This document shows positions 17,685 through 27,176 of a stretch of 64,000 bases of DNA, piece after piece. This stretch comes from a virus. The first letter of the stretch is position 1. Every line of letters begins with the position of its first letter. The stretch covers positions 90,361 to 154,360 of IMG/VR virus record IMGVR_UViG_3300042884_001120, one strand, 5' to 3'. The position numbers and the translations under genes were made by a program. The notes under the pieces are model-generated. The model was given only the letters and a program-made list of their open reading frames with translations. It had not been told where the DNA came from and ran no database searches.

Positions 17685-19634
17685 CTATTCTATTTCGCTG
17701 TGTAGTAAAAGTATAGCTGTTTTACGATCAACCGAATGTTTTTGAGATATCTCATCAACCTTAGTCATATTATCCGTAACCTTGACTGGGTTATTGATAT
17801 AAGACGCGATGCTCTCATTCCATTTATCTGGAGTTTCATTTGTTGCAATGGTCTCAGCAACTTCTTTAATTATATTTTTTTGCTCTTTAGATAACTTATT
17901 TTTCTTATAAGACTTCTTGAGGGAGTCTTCGATACTGGAAATAAGTGAATCAAATTTAACTAGATTCTCTGCTAATTTTTTTGCACTTAATTTTGACTGC
18001 TGTTTTTCTTCACTGCTTCCGCCAATTTTACCTATTCTGTTTGTAATTTTAGGCGTACCTGTACCCGCTGGTCTACCGGGCATATTATTGGCTACCTTAG
18101 ATTTTTTTTCTTCTGGCTTACCACTAGAGCCAGTCTGTTGCACCTTATTTAGTAGTGGCTGATACAAGCCCTGATCTTGAAGTTCTACAAATTTTTTCTG
18201 AGACTCAATGCTCTCTTCGGGTAACGGAAGCCTACCAGTTTCAATTGCAGTTATTCCTTCCTCTGGAGTTAATGCCCCCAACTCAACAAGTCTTGTATAT
18301 ATACGAGTAAGATTTGCGTCATCTCTAAAATCCGAATCTGTAAATCTAGCAGTAGGTATAGATTTAAACCCTAATTTTTTACCAATATCTTTCATTTCTG
18401 GTACAAGAAATTGATTTAAAAACGCCTCTCTAGCATGTTTTAATCTGGACAAAAATACTTCTACCTTTGTGCTAGTATTCGAATATTTTTCATCACCAAC
18501 TAGTACGTTATTTAGTCCGTATCTAATATCTCTATCAACAACTTCATATTTTTTAGGATCTAGTATTTGACCAATTTCTGGTATGACAAATTTTATATTA
18601 GTAGTATAATCAGTTACTAAAATACGACCCACACTTTCATTTTCGAAAATTTTTCTTAAATTTACTATCTGCTCTTTACTTGGCATTCCAACCTCGTCGT
18701 TACCCATTGTAACCAATAAGATGGCCTGTTGTACGGTTCGGCTAATTGCCATGTCAATATTTTTTAATTCCTGTTTCCAGTTAATATCCTCAAGAACGGG
18801 GAAACCCATTGGCACACTGAATGGCTCGTAGTCTTGTTTTTTATAAAAAACCGCCTTCACGCGACTAGGATCTAAATTAAACATTAGAAACTGATTTCCC
18901 TGATTCATTTTTCCACCCTGACGTATTTCTCCGAATTCTTTTATTTTTTGAGCTAATTCCTTATCCTCATCCGTTTGTGGATTAGTCATTACCTGTATTT
19001 CAAAATCATTTAATACTTTTACGTAACGCGGACTCACAAAAGATGCCGAACCAATAGATTGAATATCAGCTGGGTTTAATACTATATATCTTATAGGAAT
19101 ATCCTGATTTTGGGCAGCTAGAATTTCACTGATCTGCATCATATCATCTTTACTGAACTCTGCATTTAATTTATACAAAAATACGTTTCCACTACGGAAA
19201 AACTCCCTGAAAAACATATCCTGTAATTTCCATAGGTTAACTCTTTCACCCCAAGCTTTAAAAAATTTGAGTGATTGCGAGTTTCCACCAGTAAAATATA
19301 TTGACGAACATGTAAAATCCGTCATTAAGTCAATTGTATTTCTAAAAATTGAAAAATTATAATAAGCCTTTTGACAAAGAATAATAGCATCACGAATACT
19401 TACTGTAGAAGTGTACTTGCCGAGACCACCACCATAAGCGAATGGTATAACACCACCTTCTATATTTGCATACTTATCAGTACGGGCAATAGTAGATGCC
19501 GCGTTTCTGCGAACGGTGGAACCCACTTCACCACGAGAAGAGGCCGCAATTTCTATATTTTTTTTATTACCATTACTGGAACCCTCGATTATCTGTGGTT
19601 CTGGAAAAGATAAATTTTTCGCCTTATTGCTCAT
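17685..19634 (-). CDS. Portal protein
   Basis: 649 residues (MSNKAKNLSF...). Long mixed alpha/beta body with segments typical of phage portals (YYNFSIFRNTIDLMTDF, FFREFFRSGNVFLYKL, NTSTKVEVFLSRLKHAREAFLNQFLVP), followed by a charged, low-complexity C-terminal tail. It lies directly downstream of the large terminase gene, the classic order. It should form the dodecameric DNA gate at the capsid vertex. GTGTAAT lies 18 bases before the start. Confidence 0.9.
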   Translation of the reverse strand: MSNKAKNLSFPEPQIIEGSSNGNKKNIEIAASSRGEVGSTVRRNAASTIARTDKYANIEGGVIPFAYGGGLGKYTSTVSIRDAIILCQKAYYNFSIFRNTIDLMTDFTCSSIYFTGGNSQSLKFFKAWGERVNLWKLQDMFFREFFRSGNVFLYKLNAEFSKDDMMQISEILAAQNQDIPIRYIVLNPADIQSIGSASFVSPRYVKVLNDFEIQVMTNPQTDEDKELAQKIKEFGEIRQGGKMNQGNQFLMFNLDPSRVKAVFYKKQDYEPFSVPMGFPVLEDINWKQELKNIDMAISRTVQQAILLVTMGNDEVGMPSKEQIVNLRKIFENESVGRILVTDYTTNIKFVIPEIGQILDPKKYEVVDRDIRYGLNNVLVGDEKYSNTSTKVEVFLSRLKHAREAFLNQFLVPEMKDIGKKLGFKSIPTARFTDSDFRDDANLTRIYTRLVELGALTPEEGITAIETGRLPLPEESIESQKKFVELQDQGLYQPLLNKVQQTGSSGKPEEKKSKVANNMPGRPAGTGTPKITNRIGKIGGSSEEKQQSKLSAKKLAENLVKFDSLISSIEDSLKKSYKKNKLSKEQKNIIKEVAETIATNETPDKWNESIASYINNPVKVTDNMTKVDEISQKHSVDRKTAILLLHSEIE

Positions 19635-19652
19635 ATTTTATTATAAAGATTA

Positions 19653-19659
19653 ATTACAC
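19653..19659 (-). promoter_or_regulatory. Late-type motif GTGTAAT
   Basis: Minus-strand GTGTAAT in the gap between terminase and portal genes (it overlaps no other signal), followed by an A/T-only leader. Confidence 0.45.
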
Positions 19660-19670
19660 CAAAATCTGTT

Positions 19671-21572
19671 TTAAATCAGCACGGCTACAAATTCAGTGTT
19701 CTTTTTCTTATTATTTTCTGGAGATATCATATCAAAATAACATTTTACAGCCCAATTACCTAACATTAGTGTTGTATAATTATCCTTTCTCGCACGATTA
19801 ACGCTAGTTGACTTTCTTAAGTGCGAAGGTAGGTCAAAGCTTTGTGTTCCCCTAGAAGTGGTCGTAACTTCAACATTGGCACACTGGTCTTTTGTATCCT
19901 TAACAATAAAGTCTTGCTGTTCTATAAATTCTCTAACTGTTAATTTTTTTGTTTCATATTCATTATCAGCACGATCTCCAATACCCCTTGGATAAACATA
20001 ATCCATTGGCAAATTCATAGTAAACATATTTTCTAAAATTTCAGGGTGATTACTAGCTCTAGATGCAAACCATATTTTTTTATGATCAATACAAGTCTGC
20101 AAATAAGAGTTGGCTCTACCTAAAAACGCTGACGTGAAATACTGCTTTACGCAAATCGCCCCAATATCTTTATTATATTGCCTAGCTGCCTCTTTTAACA
20201 TTTTACTATAATCTTCATTTTCCGCATCGGAATCAAAATCTATAAACTTAATAGACCTGTTCATGTCTTTAAAATATTGAGAATTATTTACAGCATCAAT
20301 AAAGGTATCTGCACCAGCATGGTCAATAATCATGAATGTTATATTAAAATTCTTAAATATATAATATAAATACTTAATATGATCCTGTAAAGAACTGCCA
20401 GCCGCTTGATACCCATGAACAAGTATTCCCTGTTTCTTTTCCTCGTCTAGCTCAATAACGCTCATTGCAAAATAGTCAGAGCTTCTAGAAGAAGAGAAGT
20501 TAGGATCTATAGCAAGTATATACTTTTTATCAGCATCTCCAATAATTTTTGTAGTTGGATATTCACCATCTGGTATTGTACAGACATGCATTTTCTTTGG
20601 CGAAAAATAACTATCACCACCATCAATAAATCTTGCACAATATTCTCGAAGGAATGAGTTGTGTGAACTGCCTCCATTTTTGGCTAATTGAATTGCAGCC
20701 TGATCTACCATGTGATTAGGTAATGCCTCATAACCTAACTGTGATATAAAGTACGTACCGGGTAATTCCCCTTCTTTTGCCTCTTGCTCTTCTGGATTTT
20801 CAATTAAATTCGCCCATTGCTCGTGTACCCTAAACAAATGCTCGAAAGTATAGCTAGCAGAACTAAGTGCTAGCATTTGAGAAGTGTTTTCAAAAATTTG
20901 TTTATTATCTGGATGCAATAAACCCTTTTTAATAAGTTCTTCTTCTAACTTTCTAGTTCTAATTCTATCACTAACATCTCTTGGTGAACTCAAGAACGGC
21001 ATTAGCACGTTATCAATAATATCTGGAGGCAACAATAGAAACTCGTCAAGAATAAGAACGTTTGCACGAATACCACGAATCTTTTCGCCAGTAAGCGGGA
21101 TAGCAGTAATGCTACCACCATTGATTAGCCATTCGTATTGATCATTACGTTTCATTTTGTCACCAAAACATTGTCTTGCCAACGATGCCTCTGGACTTGC
21201 TAAAAATTTCTCAATTTCATTAAACAGTCTTCTACTTGTACGAAAGTTAATTGACGCGATTAATATTTTAGTACCGGGCTCGAAAATGCATTTTAGTACG
21301 CAGTAAACAGCTGCACTAAAACTTTTTGCGCAACCACGACCCCAAACCAACATGCAATAATTACGATTAAAAAATGATTTTATCGTTAATTCCTGATAGG
21401 ACTCTAAAGTAATGCCAAGTGCTAACTCAGTGGTAAAGCCCAAGTTATGGCGCATGAATTTAGCCAGTGACCGTCTAGCGTCTTCATCACTAAGCTCACC
21501 AGTAAGTTTTAATAACTCCTCGTTAACGTTAGTGGGATTTTTACTGCGTTGACTTCCTACTATTAAGCTCAT
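19671..21572 (-). CDS. Terminase large subunit
   Basis: 633 residues. N-terminal packaging ATPase: MLVWGRGCAKSFSAA is the Walker A region and ANVLILDEFLLLP the Walker B with the catalytic Glu. C-terminal RNase H-like nuclease: ILAIDPNFSSSRSSDYFAM with candidate metal-binding Asp, and FMIIDHAGADTFIDAV. The start overlaps the ERCC4 nuclease stop by four bases. It powers DNA packaging into the prohead through the portal. Confidence 0.95.
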   Translation of the reverse strand: MSLIVGSQRSKNPTNVNEELLKLTGELSDEDARRSLAKFMRHNLGFTTELALGITLESYQELTIKSFFNRNYCMLVWGRGCAKSFSAAVYCVLKCIFEPGTKILIASINFRTSRRLFNEIEKFLASPEASLARQCFGDKMKRNDQYEWLINGGSITAIPLTGEKIRGIRANVLILDEFLLLPPDIIDNVLMPFLSSPRDVSDRIRTRKLEEELIKKGLLHPDNKQIFENTSQMLALSSASYTFEHLFRVHEQWANLIENPEEQEAKEGELPGTYFISQLGYEALPNHMVDQAAIQLAKNGGSSHNSFLREYCARFIDGGDSYFSPKKMHVCTIPDGEYPTTKIIGDADKKYILAIDPNFSSSRSSDYFAMSVIELDEEKKQGILVHGYQAAGSSLQDHIKYLYYIFKNFNITFMIIDHAGADTFIDAVNNSQYFKDMNRSIKFIDFDSDAENEDYSKMLKEAARQYNKDIGAICVKQYFTSAFLGRANSYLQTCIDHKKIWFASRASNHPEILENMFTMNLPMDYVYPRGIGDRADNEYETKKLTVREFIEQQDFIVKDTKDQCANVEVTTTSRGTQSFDLPSHLRKSTSVNRARKDNYTTLMLGNWAVKCYFDMISPENNKKKNTEFVAVLI

Positions 21573-22507
21573 AGCTTTACCTCGTTATCAAATAGATATT
21601 GTAAATCAGTAGTTTTAGCTTTTTCTTTCATATCTAAAATGTATAATACTTTTTTTGTTAAATCTGCCCTGCCATCACAAAAGACAAACTGAACATTATC
21701 AAATTGTCTACATATTTTTCTCATATGGTGCATTATATAGTCACCACTGCACATTCCGAAAGTTCTTTTGCAATAAAGCGCAGTATTTAGAGGTGATTCA
21801 ATTAAAACTACTATATAAATCCCAAGTTTTTTAGCTCTTTCTATTTCCCTAACAAACCTATCAAACCCACCACTTAATGTAGAGAAGAAGTCACTTATAC
21901 TTTTTCTCTCTATAACTAAACTATCATCTTTATGTACAGCGTAATCCCCACATTCTAATTTGGAAGAAATTATTTTTAAATCATTAAACTGTAAGGGTTT
22001 TTGCTCTCTAGTATCTACAACCATTTGATCTAATGATATGTTATTTAAGTCTTTTATAGTATGTTTTTCTTTATAATTAAAATTACATTTTAATTTCAAT
22101 GAACTAGCTATGTCACAAAAAGATTTTCCACAAAACTCATGAAATGTTTCAATAGATGGCAAACAAGCTATTGTTTTTATTTGCGACTGACTTGGAATAC
22201 AGTCTAATCCCTTAACTAAACAATAATCAGTAAGTTTAGATATTAAATAATTGCACGAAGATTCTAAATCAGACTCTTTTAGCCATTTTTTTAAATTTCT
22301 TTTATTGATAAAATCATTTAAATAGTATTGTTCAAAGGATTTATATTCTATTTTTTGCGCATCAAGGAAATCTGATTTTGGGTAGTACTGTGTAAAGTAT
22401 TTTTTTGCAGTAATTTTGTGTATTTTTACGTGCTTTACAATTTCATCCCCATTTTCAAAATTCTTATTGCAAATTTTGCACTGTAAGTATATAGAATATT
22501 TATTCAT
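21569..22507 (-). CDS. ERCC4-type nuclease with N-terminal zinc finger
   Basis: 312 residues. The first 30 residues form a C2H2-like finger (CKICNKNFENGDEIVKHVKIH) of the kind seen in phage DNA-binding proteins. From about residue 160 there is an ERCC4 nuclease core: VVDTREQKP, GDYAV, then VIERKSISDF, which supply the Asp and ERK catalytic residues. It is translationally coupled to the terminase, suggesting branch resolution before or during packaging. That role is inferred from neighbourhood. Confidence 0.8.
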   Translation of the reverse strand: MNKYSIYLQCKICNKNFENGDEIVKHVKIHKITAKKYFTQYYPKSDFLDAQKIEYKSFEQYYLNDFINKRNLKKWLKESDLESSCNYLISKLTDYCLVKGLDCIPSQSQIKTIACLPSIETFHEFCGKSFCDIASSLKLKCNFNYKEKHTIKDLNNISLDQMVVDTREQKPLQFNDLKIISSKLECGDYAVHKDDSLVIERKSISDFFSTLSGGFDRFVREIERAKKLGIYIVVLIESPLNTALYCKRTFGMCSGDYIMHHMRKICRQFDNVQFVFCDGRADLTKKVLYILDMKEKAKTTDLQYLFDNEVKL

Positions 22508-22512
22508 AATTG

Positions 22513-23631
22513 TTATCCATTAACCATGTCATTTATATCTATTCCACGAATAACCGCCTTTAATTCGTCCATGGAAGATAATCTCGCAGCCTCCTGCTTT
22601 AAGTTTTCTTTTTGGGCTTCAGCTAGTAATATAATACCCTTTCTTCTTTCCTCGTCTTTCCATGCTTGTACTAAATTTAAAATACTCGCATTCTCATCTT
22701 TACGCTGCTGTAGGCGTTTAGACCTATCATCAACAAGGGATTTATACAATTTTTGCTGTCGAGATCTACATTGGTTATATTCTGTATGTAGATTATTTAT
22801 AGCGTCATTAAGTTGCATTTTAATATTTCTACCCTCGCCATCTCCACTACTATTTCTTAACATCTCTCTCAACTCTTCTACTTGCTGTAAAACACTTGCG
22901 GCAGTAACTACTTCAGTACATAGAACAATAAACTGATCCAACTCTTCCTGACTAAGCGCTTCCTTGTCATACGTATATCTTATGAAAGCATCTTCAAATA
23001 ACTGCCGATCTCCAGAAGTTTTATATGTATTTATCTGATAACAAAAACTAAAAGTATTTAAATATCTTTGTAGTACGTCAATTTGTTTTAACTGCGATGC
23101 TTTTAAAACGTCGAGTGACCAACCTAAATTTAAATATTTATTTATTCTAAATAGAACCTGATCTTGCCTTCTGGGTGGGAAATAAGCACCCACTGGGGTT
23201 TGCGCATCCCTATCGGGGTTATAATTAATAGTTTCCAGATGTTCTGGATCTTGCTTTTGTAAAGACTGTATATAAGCATTGACCTCCCTACATTCAAGAG
23301 TTACATGTGTTAACCTGTCATTAGTAAATAGTGTTTTTGCTAATTCAACATAATGCTGATCTTTATAATTATTTTTAATAAATTCCTTTTGCTCGTCCGT
23401 TAATTCAACCCTCTCTCTTTGGGTAACTGACTTGTTTTTATAAGTAATTTTATTATCAAGTAAAAATTTCTTTACATTCCGCCCTTCCTTACTTCTACTA
23501 TCAATAGAATCGTCCTGATATGCATATGCAGTTAACTCAGTAATTGTTGCATCTGGGTTTTTGGCCACCAATTCTCTTATCCTCTGTTTTTGCTCTGGCA
23601 GTAAATCTGCATCAGTTATCTCTTCGCTCAT
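22513..23631 (-). CDS. HTH-containing protein, candidate small terminase
   Basis: 372 residues. The N-terminal 110 residues contain two helix-turn-helix-like segments (QRIRELVAKNPDATITELTA and LTDEQKEFIKNNYKDQHYVE). The remainder is helical, with a coiled-coil zone (about 250-345). It is encoded in the packaging operon just before the ERCC4 nuclease and large terminase. A DNA-recognising small terminase would fit, but it is longer than most and no family motif is certain. Confidence 0.45.
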   Translation of the reverse strand: MSEEITDADLLPEQKQRIRELVAKNPDATITELTAYAYQDDSIDSRSKEGRNVKKFLLDNKITYKNKSVTQRERVELTDEQKEFIKNNYKDQHYVELAKTLFTNDRLTHVTLECREVNAYIQSLQKQDPEHLETINYNPDRDAQTPVGAYFPPRRQDQVLFRINKYLNLGWSLDVLKASQLKQIDVLQRYLNTFSFCYQINTYKTSGDRQLFEDAFIRYTYDKEALSQEELDQFIVLCTEVVTAASVLQQVEELREMLRNSSGDGEGRNIKMQLNDAINNLHTEYNQCRSRQQKLYKSLVDDRSKRLQQRKDENASILNLVQAWKDEERRKGIILLAEAQKENLKQEAARLSSMDELKAVIRGIDINDMVNG

Positions 23632-24320
23632 AGTATTTCCTTTGCAAGTTCTCTAGCTTTTTGTAAAACTTTAGATTTAATTTTACTTATTTGTCTATAA
23701 GCTGGCCTGCCATCTTTATAACTTAATTTATATCCCATTTTTTTTGCTATAGCGGCCTCCTCTAAGTGCTGTAAAAACATTAAATCATATAATTTCCATT
23801 CAATATTCGACAAGTTTTTTTTCATTATATCGTTAAATGATGGAATCATTCCTTCGATATCTATATAAGATTCCTTGCTTTCTATAAGAGACTCTAAATT
23901 TGTTTCTGGATTTTGTGTGTTTGGAGTATGTATGCTTACTGGAAATTTTATATCATAAGCATTCTTTTTTGTTTTTTCCCATTTAGAATAAGATTTACAA
24001 GAATTGTTCTGTGTGCCGTATACCGAGCAATTATGGTCTCCGGTATTGTATGGACATTTTAAACATGGTCGTGAAAAATTTGAATAATGATTTCTTAACA
24101 TGTTCGTAATCTGATGGTTAATTACTTGATTTAACCAAGGTCTTAATGGCCTTACGTCATCCCATTTATCCCATTTATTATAAATATGAATCCTAAGCCT
24201 CTGTGATACATCTTGAAAATCCATCCAAGCAATAGCAGTTAAGTGCCAGCGATTTTTACGTTTACTAATTTCTTCGTCAATAATATCAATACTATCTTCA
24301 AATGAAGGCTTTATTGTCAT
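23628..24320 (-). CDS. ECF-like sigma factor, putative late sigma
   Basis: 230 residues. The N-terminal part matches sigma region 2: DFQDVSQRLRIHIYNKW followed by RPWLNQVINHQITNMLRN. The C-terminal part has a region-4-like HTH (LEEAAIAKKMGYKL ... YRQISKIKSKVLQKAREL). Between them is a Cys cluster (CLKCPYNTGDHNC plus a further Cys) that could bind zinc. Phages such as T4 use an own sigma-like protein for late genes. That this one recognises the GTGTAA motif is inference. Confidence 0.65.
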   Translation of the reverse strand: MTIKPSFEDSIDIIDEEISKRKNRWHLTAIAWMDFQDVSQRLRIHIYNKWDKWDDVRPLRPWLNQVINHQITNMLRNHYSNFSRPCLKCPYNTGDHNCSVYGTQNNSCKSYSKWEKTKKNAYDIKFPVSIHTPNTQNPETNLESLIESKESYIDIEGMIPSFNDIMKKNLSNIEWKLYDLMFLQHLEEAAIAKKMGYKLSYKDGRPAYRQISKIKSKVLQKARELAKEIL

Positions 24321-24331
24321 AATAAATTATT

Positions 24332-24871
24332 TTAAGCCTGTCCGTTATTACCACGAAGTGAACCCGCCTCTTTTTGAAAATCACTCAGAACATCATCAGC
24401 TGTCCTATTATGAATCGGGGCATTATCATTAAATGAGTCACTTGATGGTTTATAATTATTTACGTAACCATTTGTTAATAAATTCTCGAAAGAAATTCCC
24501 TCGGCCCTTCGTGCTTCAACTTTAAATTGTGGCTTTATGTATTTAAATTTACTAGTATCAAAATCTTCAGAATCTATATATTCAATATCATCACTAGCGA
24601 ACTGTTGCTCACTTGAAGTATCTTCGGATAAAATGTTTACCCTATATTGTGGTGGCATGATCTTTTCAAGAGTAGCATTTATACGCTCATTCTGCTCTTG
24701 GCTCAATGGCTTGGCTTCTGCTAGGGACGCAGAGTTAGACGGGAAGAGTTTTTTTAAATTATCGGACACATTTGGTTTGGTCGCAAAGCTAACACCACAT
24801 TCCGAACAAAATTTTGGCATGTTTAAATTATATATAGTGGGCTTACCACACGAGGAGCAGAAATATTTCAT
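24332..24871 (-). CDS. Zinc-ribbon protein of the packaging operon
   Basis: 179 residues with an N-terminal double CxxC ribbon (YFCSSCGKPT and FCSECGVSF) and a disordered, acidic remainder. It is the first gene of the minus-strand packaging operon, upstream of the sigma-like gene. The function is unknown; nucleic acid or RNA polymerase binding is plausible for such ribbons. Confidence 0.6.
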   Translation of the reverse strand: MKYFCSSCGKPTIYNLNMPKFCSECGVSFATKPNVSDNLKKLFPSNSASLAEAKPLSQEQNERINATLEKIMPPQYRVNILSEDTSSEQQFASDDIEYIDSEDFDTSKFKYIKPQFKVEARRAEGISFENLLTNGYVNNYKPSSDSFNDNAPIHNRTADDVLSDFQKEAGSLRGNNGQA

Positions 24872-24888
24872 ACACTTATTATCAAATA

Positions 24889-24895
24889 ATTACAC
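24889..24895 (-). promoter_or_regulatory. Late-type motif GTGTAAT
   Basis: GTGTAAT 17 bases before the zinc-ribbon gene, in the short divergent gap it shares with the plus-strand zincin gene. Confidence 0.45.
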
Positions 24896-24942
24896 ATAAA
24901 ATTCTAAATTCTCTTTTGAATGGCCTTTTGGTAATATTCACA

Positions 24943-24949
24943 GTGTAAT
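24943..24949 (+). promoter_or_regulatory. Late-type motif GTGTAAT, plus strand
   Basis: GTGTAAT nine bases before the zincin start. It faces the minus-strand copy at 24889, making a compact divergent late control region of about 90 bases. Confidence 0.45.
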
Positions 24950-24958
24950 ATTATATTA

Positions 24959-25549
24959 ATGCTTTCGTTAACTAGTTCGGATATTTTTAAAACAATACAA
25001 AACGATTTGGCTGAAAATGATGGTAAAATTTTTATACAAAAAGGCAAGTATTGCGCTGGTCATAGCAAGTGCGAAGGAATCTTTTACTTTAATAGTAAAG
25101 AACAACCTATAATAAAAGTAGCAACTGGCGGCAAAACACAAGAAGAATGGGTTGGCGTATTAATTCATGAGTACTGTCATTTTTTACAATGGCATGAGAA
25201 TAGTAAAATTTGGGAAGAGTTTGATAACCAAGACTTTACGTTTGAAAATGTTATAAGTAATCCCAAAAAATTTAAGAAAGAGATTTTAGTTTTATTGAAA
25301 TTAGAATTAGACTGTGAAAAACGTGCGGTTAAAATAATAAAAAATAATAAACTATTTTGTACTAAAGAGTACGCCAAATTTGCTAACGCGATTCTCTATA
25401 AATATGGTTATTTATATGTAAATAACATTTGGCCGAATTCTGGCGCTAAATATAGAGCAATAGCAGATCACTGCCCAAATGTTCTATTAAAATCGCATCT
25501 TAACTATATAGAAATACCTAATTCTATAAGTACACTATACTCAAGTTAA
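24959..25549 (+). CDS. Zincin-type metallopeptidase candidate
   Basis: 196 residues. VLIHEYCHFLQW contains the HExxH zinc motif (His-Glu-x-x-His), and LELDCEKRAVKI about 45 residues later offers the third zinc ligand Glu. It is a lone plus-strand gene between minus-strand operons and converges on phoH with no room for a separate terminator. Proteins like this occur in many large phages with unknown substrates; virion maturation or host-protein cleavage are possibilities. Confidence 0.65.
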   Translation: MLSLTSSDIFKTIQNDLAENDGKIFIQKGKYCAGHSKCEGIFYFNSKEQPIIKVATGGKTQEEWVGVLIHEYCHFLQWHENSKIWEEFDNQDFTFENVISNPKKFKKEILVLLKLELDCEKRAVKIIKNNKLFCTKEYAKFANAILYKYGYLYVNNIWPNSGAKYRAIADHCPNVLLKSHLNYIEIPNSISTLYSS

Positions 25550-25550
25550 C

Positions 25551-26285
25551 TTATCCGCCCCGTCTAAGGCTCTCAAAGCTTTCAATAACATAGGAAAGAA
25601 TTTCAGATCTTACAATATCTTCTTTTCCAAATTGGAAAGTATGTATACCATGTTGTTTTGATACATCATTATCAAACAGATTATAAACACGGTTAAAACC
25701 GCTGTTTTTAATATCTGATTGTTGATCATCACCAAGGATGTATAGATTTGAAAAATTAGCCATACGGCTCATTACGAGTAGGAAGTCTTCCACGCGGCAG
25801 TTCTGGGCTTCGTCCATGATAAATGCGGCGTTTGCAATATTTAAACCACGTAGGAACCCTAGTGGTAAACCTATAAAACGATTGTCATTACTTAATGCCC
25901 TGACTTGTGGTTCTGGTAATAGCTCATTTAATTTGTCCATTAATGGCTGTATGTATGGACTCATTTTTTCATCTGTTGTTCCCTTTATATATCCGATACC
26001 ATGAATTGAACTCTCAACAGGTACTCTGCTATAATAAATTTCTGATATCTTTTTTTCCTTTATTTTTTTCAGGGCCATGTATGTGGCAAGTAATGTTTTG
26101 GATGTTCCAGCGACACCCTTGATTATGATAACCCTTGTATTTTTATCATTTGCTAGTTCAAAAAACTGCTTTTGTTTATCAGTCCAAGGTAATTCTCTTA
26201 AACTTAAATCAATACTTACTTTTGTTCTTTTCTTGTCAACATAGGGAGAAGTATCTTTTTTGCTTTTATCTGTTTTATTTTTCAT
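25551..26285 (-). CDS. phoH: PhoH-like ATPase
   Basis: 244 residues with the PhoH P-loop fold: IIIKGVAGTSKTLLATYMAL is Walker A and AAFIMDEAQN is Walker B. GDDQQSDIK matches the conserved PhoH/helicase-like motif downstream. PhoH-like genes are common in marine and freshwater phages; their role is unsettled (RNA metabolism or nucleotide-dependent remodelling). It has a 138-base leader containing an inverted repeat at 26304-26325. Confidence 0.85.
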   Translation of the reverse strand: MKNKTDKSKKDTSPYVDKKRTKVSIDLSLRELPWTDKQKQFFELANDKNTRVIIIKGVAGTSKTLLATYMALKKIKEKKISEIYYSRVPVESSIHGIGYIKGTTDEKMSPYIQPLMDKLNELLPEPQVRALSNDNRFIGLPLGFLRGLNIANAAFIMDEAQNCRVEDFLLVMSRMANFSNLYILGDDQQSDIKNSGFNRVYNLFDNDVSKQHGIHTFQFGKEDIVRSEILSYVIESFESLRRGG

Positions 26286-26303
26286 AAAAATTTTTGTAGG
26301 AAC

Positions 26304-26325
26304 AAATTCTCGAACGTGAGAATTT
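26304..26325 (-). promoter_or_regulatory. Leader hairpin upstream of phoH
   Basis: AAATTCTC and GAGAATTT form a perfect 8-bp inverted repeat with a 6-base spacer, 19 bases before the phoH start. It could be an mRNA hairpin near the ribosome entry site or an operator; the sequence cannot tell which. Confidence 0.4.
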
Positions 26326-26422
26326 ATGGGGCGAAGTTTTGAAAAAGTGTCTGAAGACAGTTTGGGCCACTTGAAAATCTATTCCCGAACTATGGGAGGC
26401 CAATATATTCACTACTATATAT

Positions 26423-26429
26423 ATTACAC
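26423..26429 (-). promoter_or_regulatory. Late-type motif GTGTAAT upstream of phoH
   Basis: GTGTAAT overlaps the end of the phosphoesterase gene and would start a phoH transcript with a leader of roughly 130 bases, unlike the near-leaderless spacing seen at other copies. Confidence 0.4.
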
Positions 26430-27101
26430 TTTATGTAATGTAATTTTACCTAAATTATCTATTGTAATGTAAGAACATTCCGCATAGGTAAAACATCCGG
26501 TATTGGCATATGTAATATCTTCAACATTTGTGTGTTCGTGCTGATGAACATGTGAACAAATAATTGAATTATAATTTTGATTTTTTGCCCACTTAATTGC
26601 ATTTTGCCGCACTCTACTTGCGGCGTGTATCCAATTCTTGCTACGCTTTTTGAAAAAACCCGGCACACGCTGTTCTTTTGGGTCTATTGCCTGTAACCAG
26701 TAATATATTCCGCCCGCTATGTGTGTTAATATAGGATGATCTCCTATGAAACTATCAAATTGATCGCCATGAGTTACAATAATTTTATTATTATTAACAT
26801 TAATTCTAACTTCTCTTGAGTGCTCGTATCCTATGAATTCAGACAGTATCTTTGAAACATCTTCATCGTGATTACCGGCATTCCAGTAACACTTGCTATT
26901 TTTAGTTAGTTTTCGTAAACTCGATAACAGGTGCCAATCTTTTTTGCCTAATCTTTTTGTATGGTTTACATCTATTATATCACCATTTAGTATAATATTT
27001 TTAGCCGGAATATTTTTTATAACCCATTCGAACTTATCATGTTGACAAACCAAACTCGTAAGGTGTAAATCTGAAACAATTAAATACTCATATTCTTTCA
27101 C
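26424..27101 (-). CDS. Calcineurin-like metallophosphoesterase
   Basis: About 225 residues. Motifs in order: YLIVSDLHL (DxH), NGDIIDV (GD), GNHDED (GNHD), THGDQFD and CSHVHQHEH (final His cluster). These are the five metal-binding motifs of the calcineurin-like phosphoesterase fold. I prefer the GTG start at 27101 (VKEYEYLIVSDLHL), because the longer form back to 27152 adds an unrelated stretch that overlaps the Hsp20 leader. The substrate is unknown. Confidence 0.8.
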   Translation of the reverse strand: MKEYEYLIVSDLHLTSLVCQHDKFEWVIKNIPAKNIILNGDIIDVNHTKRLGKKDWHLLSSLRKLTKNSKCYWNAGNHDEDVSKILSEFIGYEHSREVRINVNNNKIIVTHGDQFDSFIGDHPILTHIAGGIYYWLQAIDPKEQRVPGFFKKRSKNWIHAASRVRQNAIKWAKNQNYNSIICSHVHQHEHTNVEDITYANTGCFTYAECSYITIDNLGKITLHKV

Positions 27102-27176
27102 ACTATATATTACAAAGTTTTTTTGAACATTCCAACAAAAGTTTTGTCTCAATATTGTAACAAAAATTACAACAAT

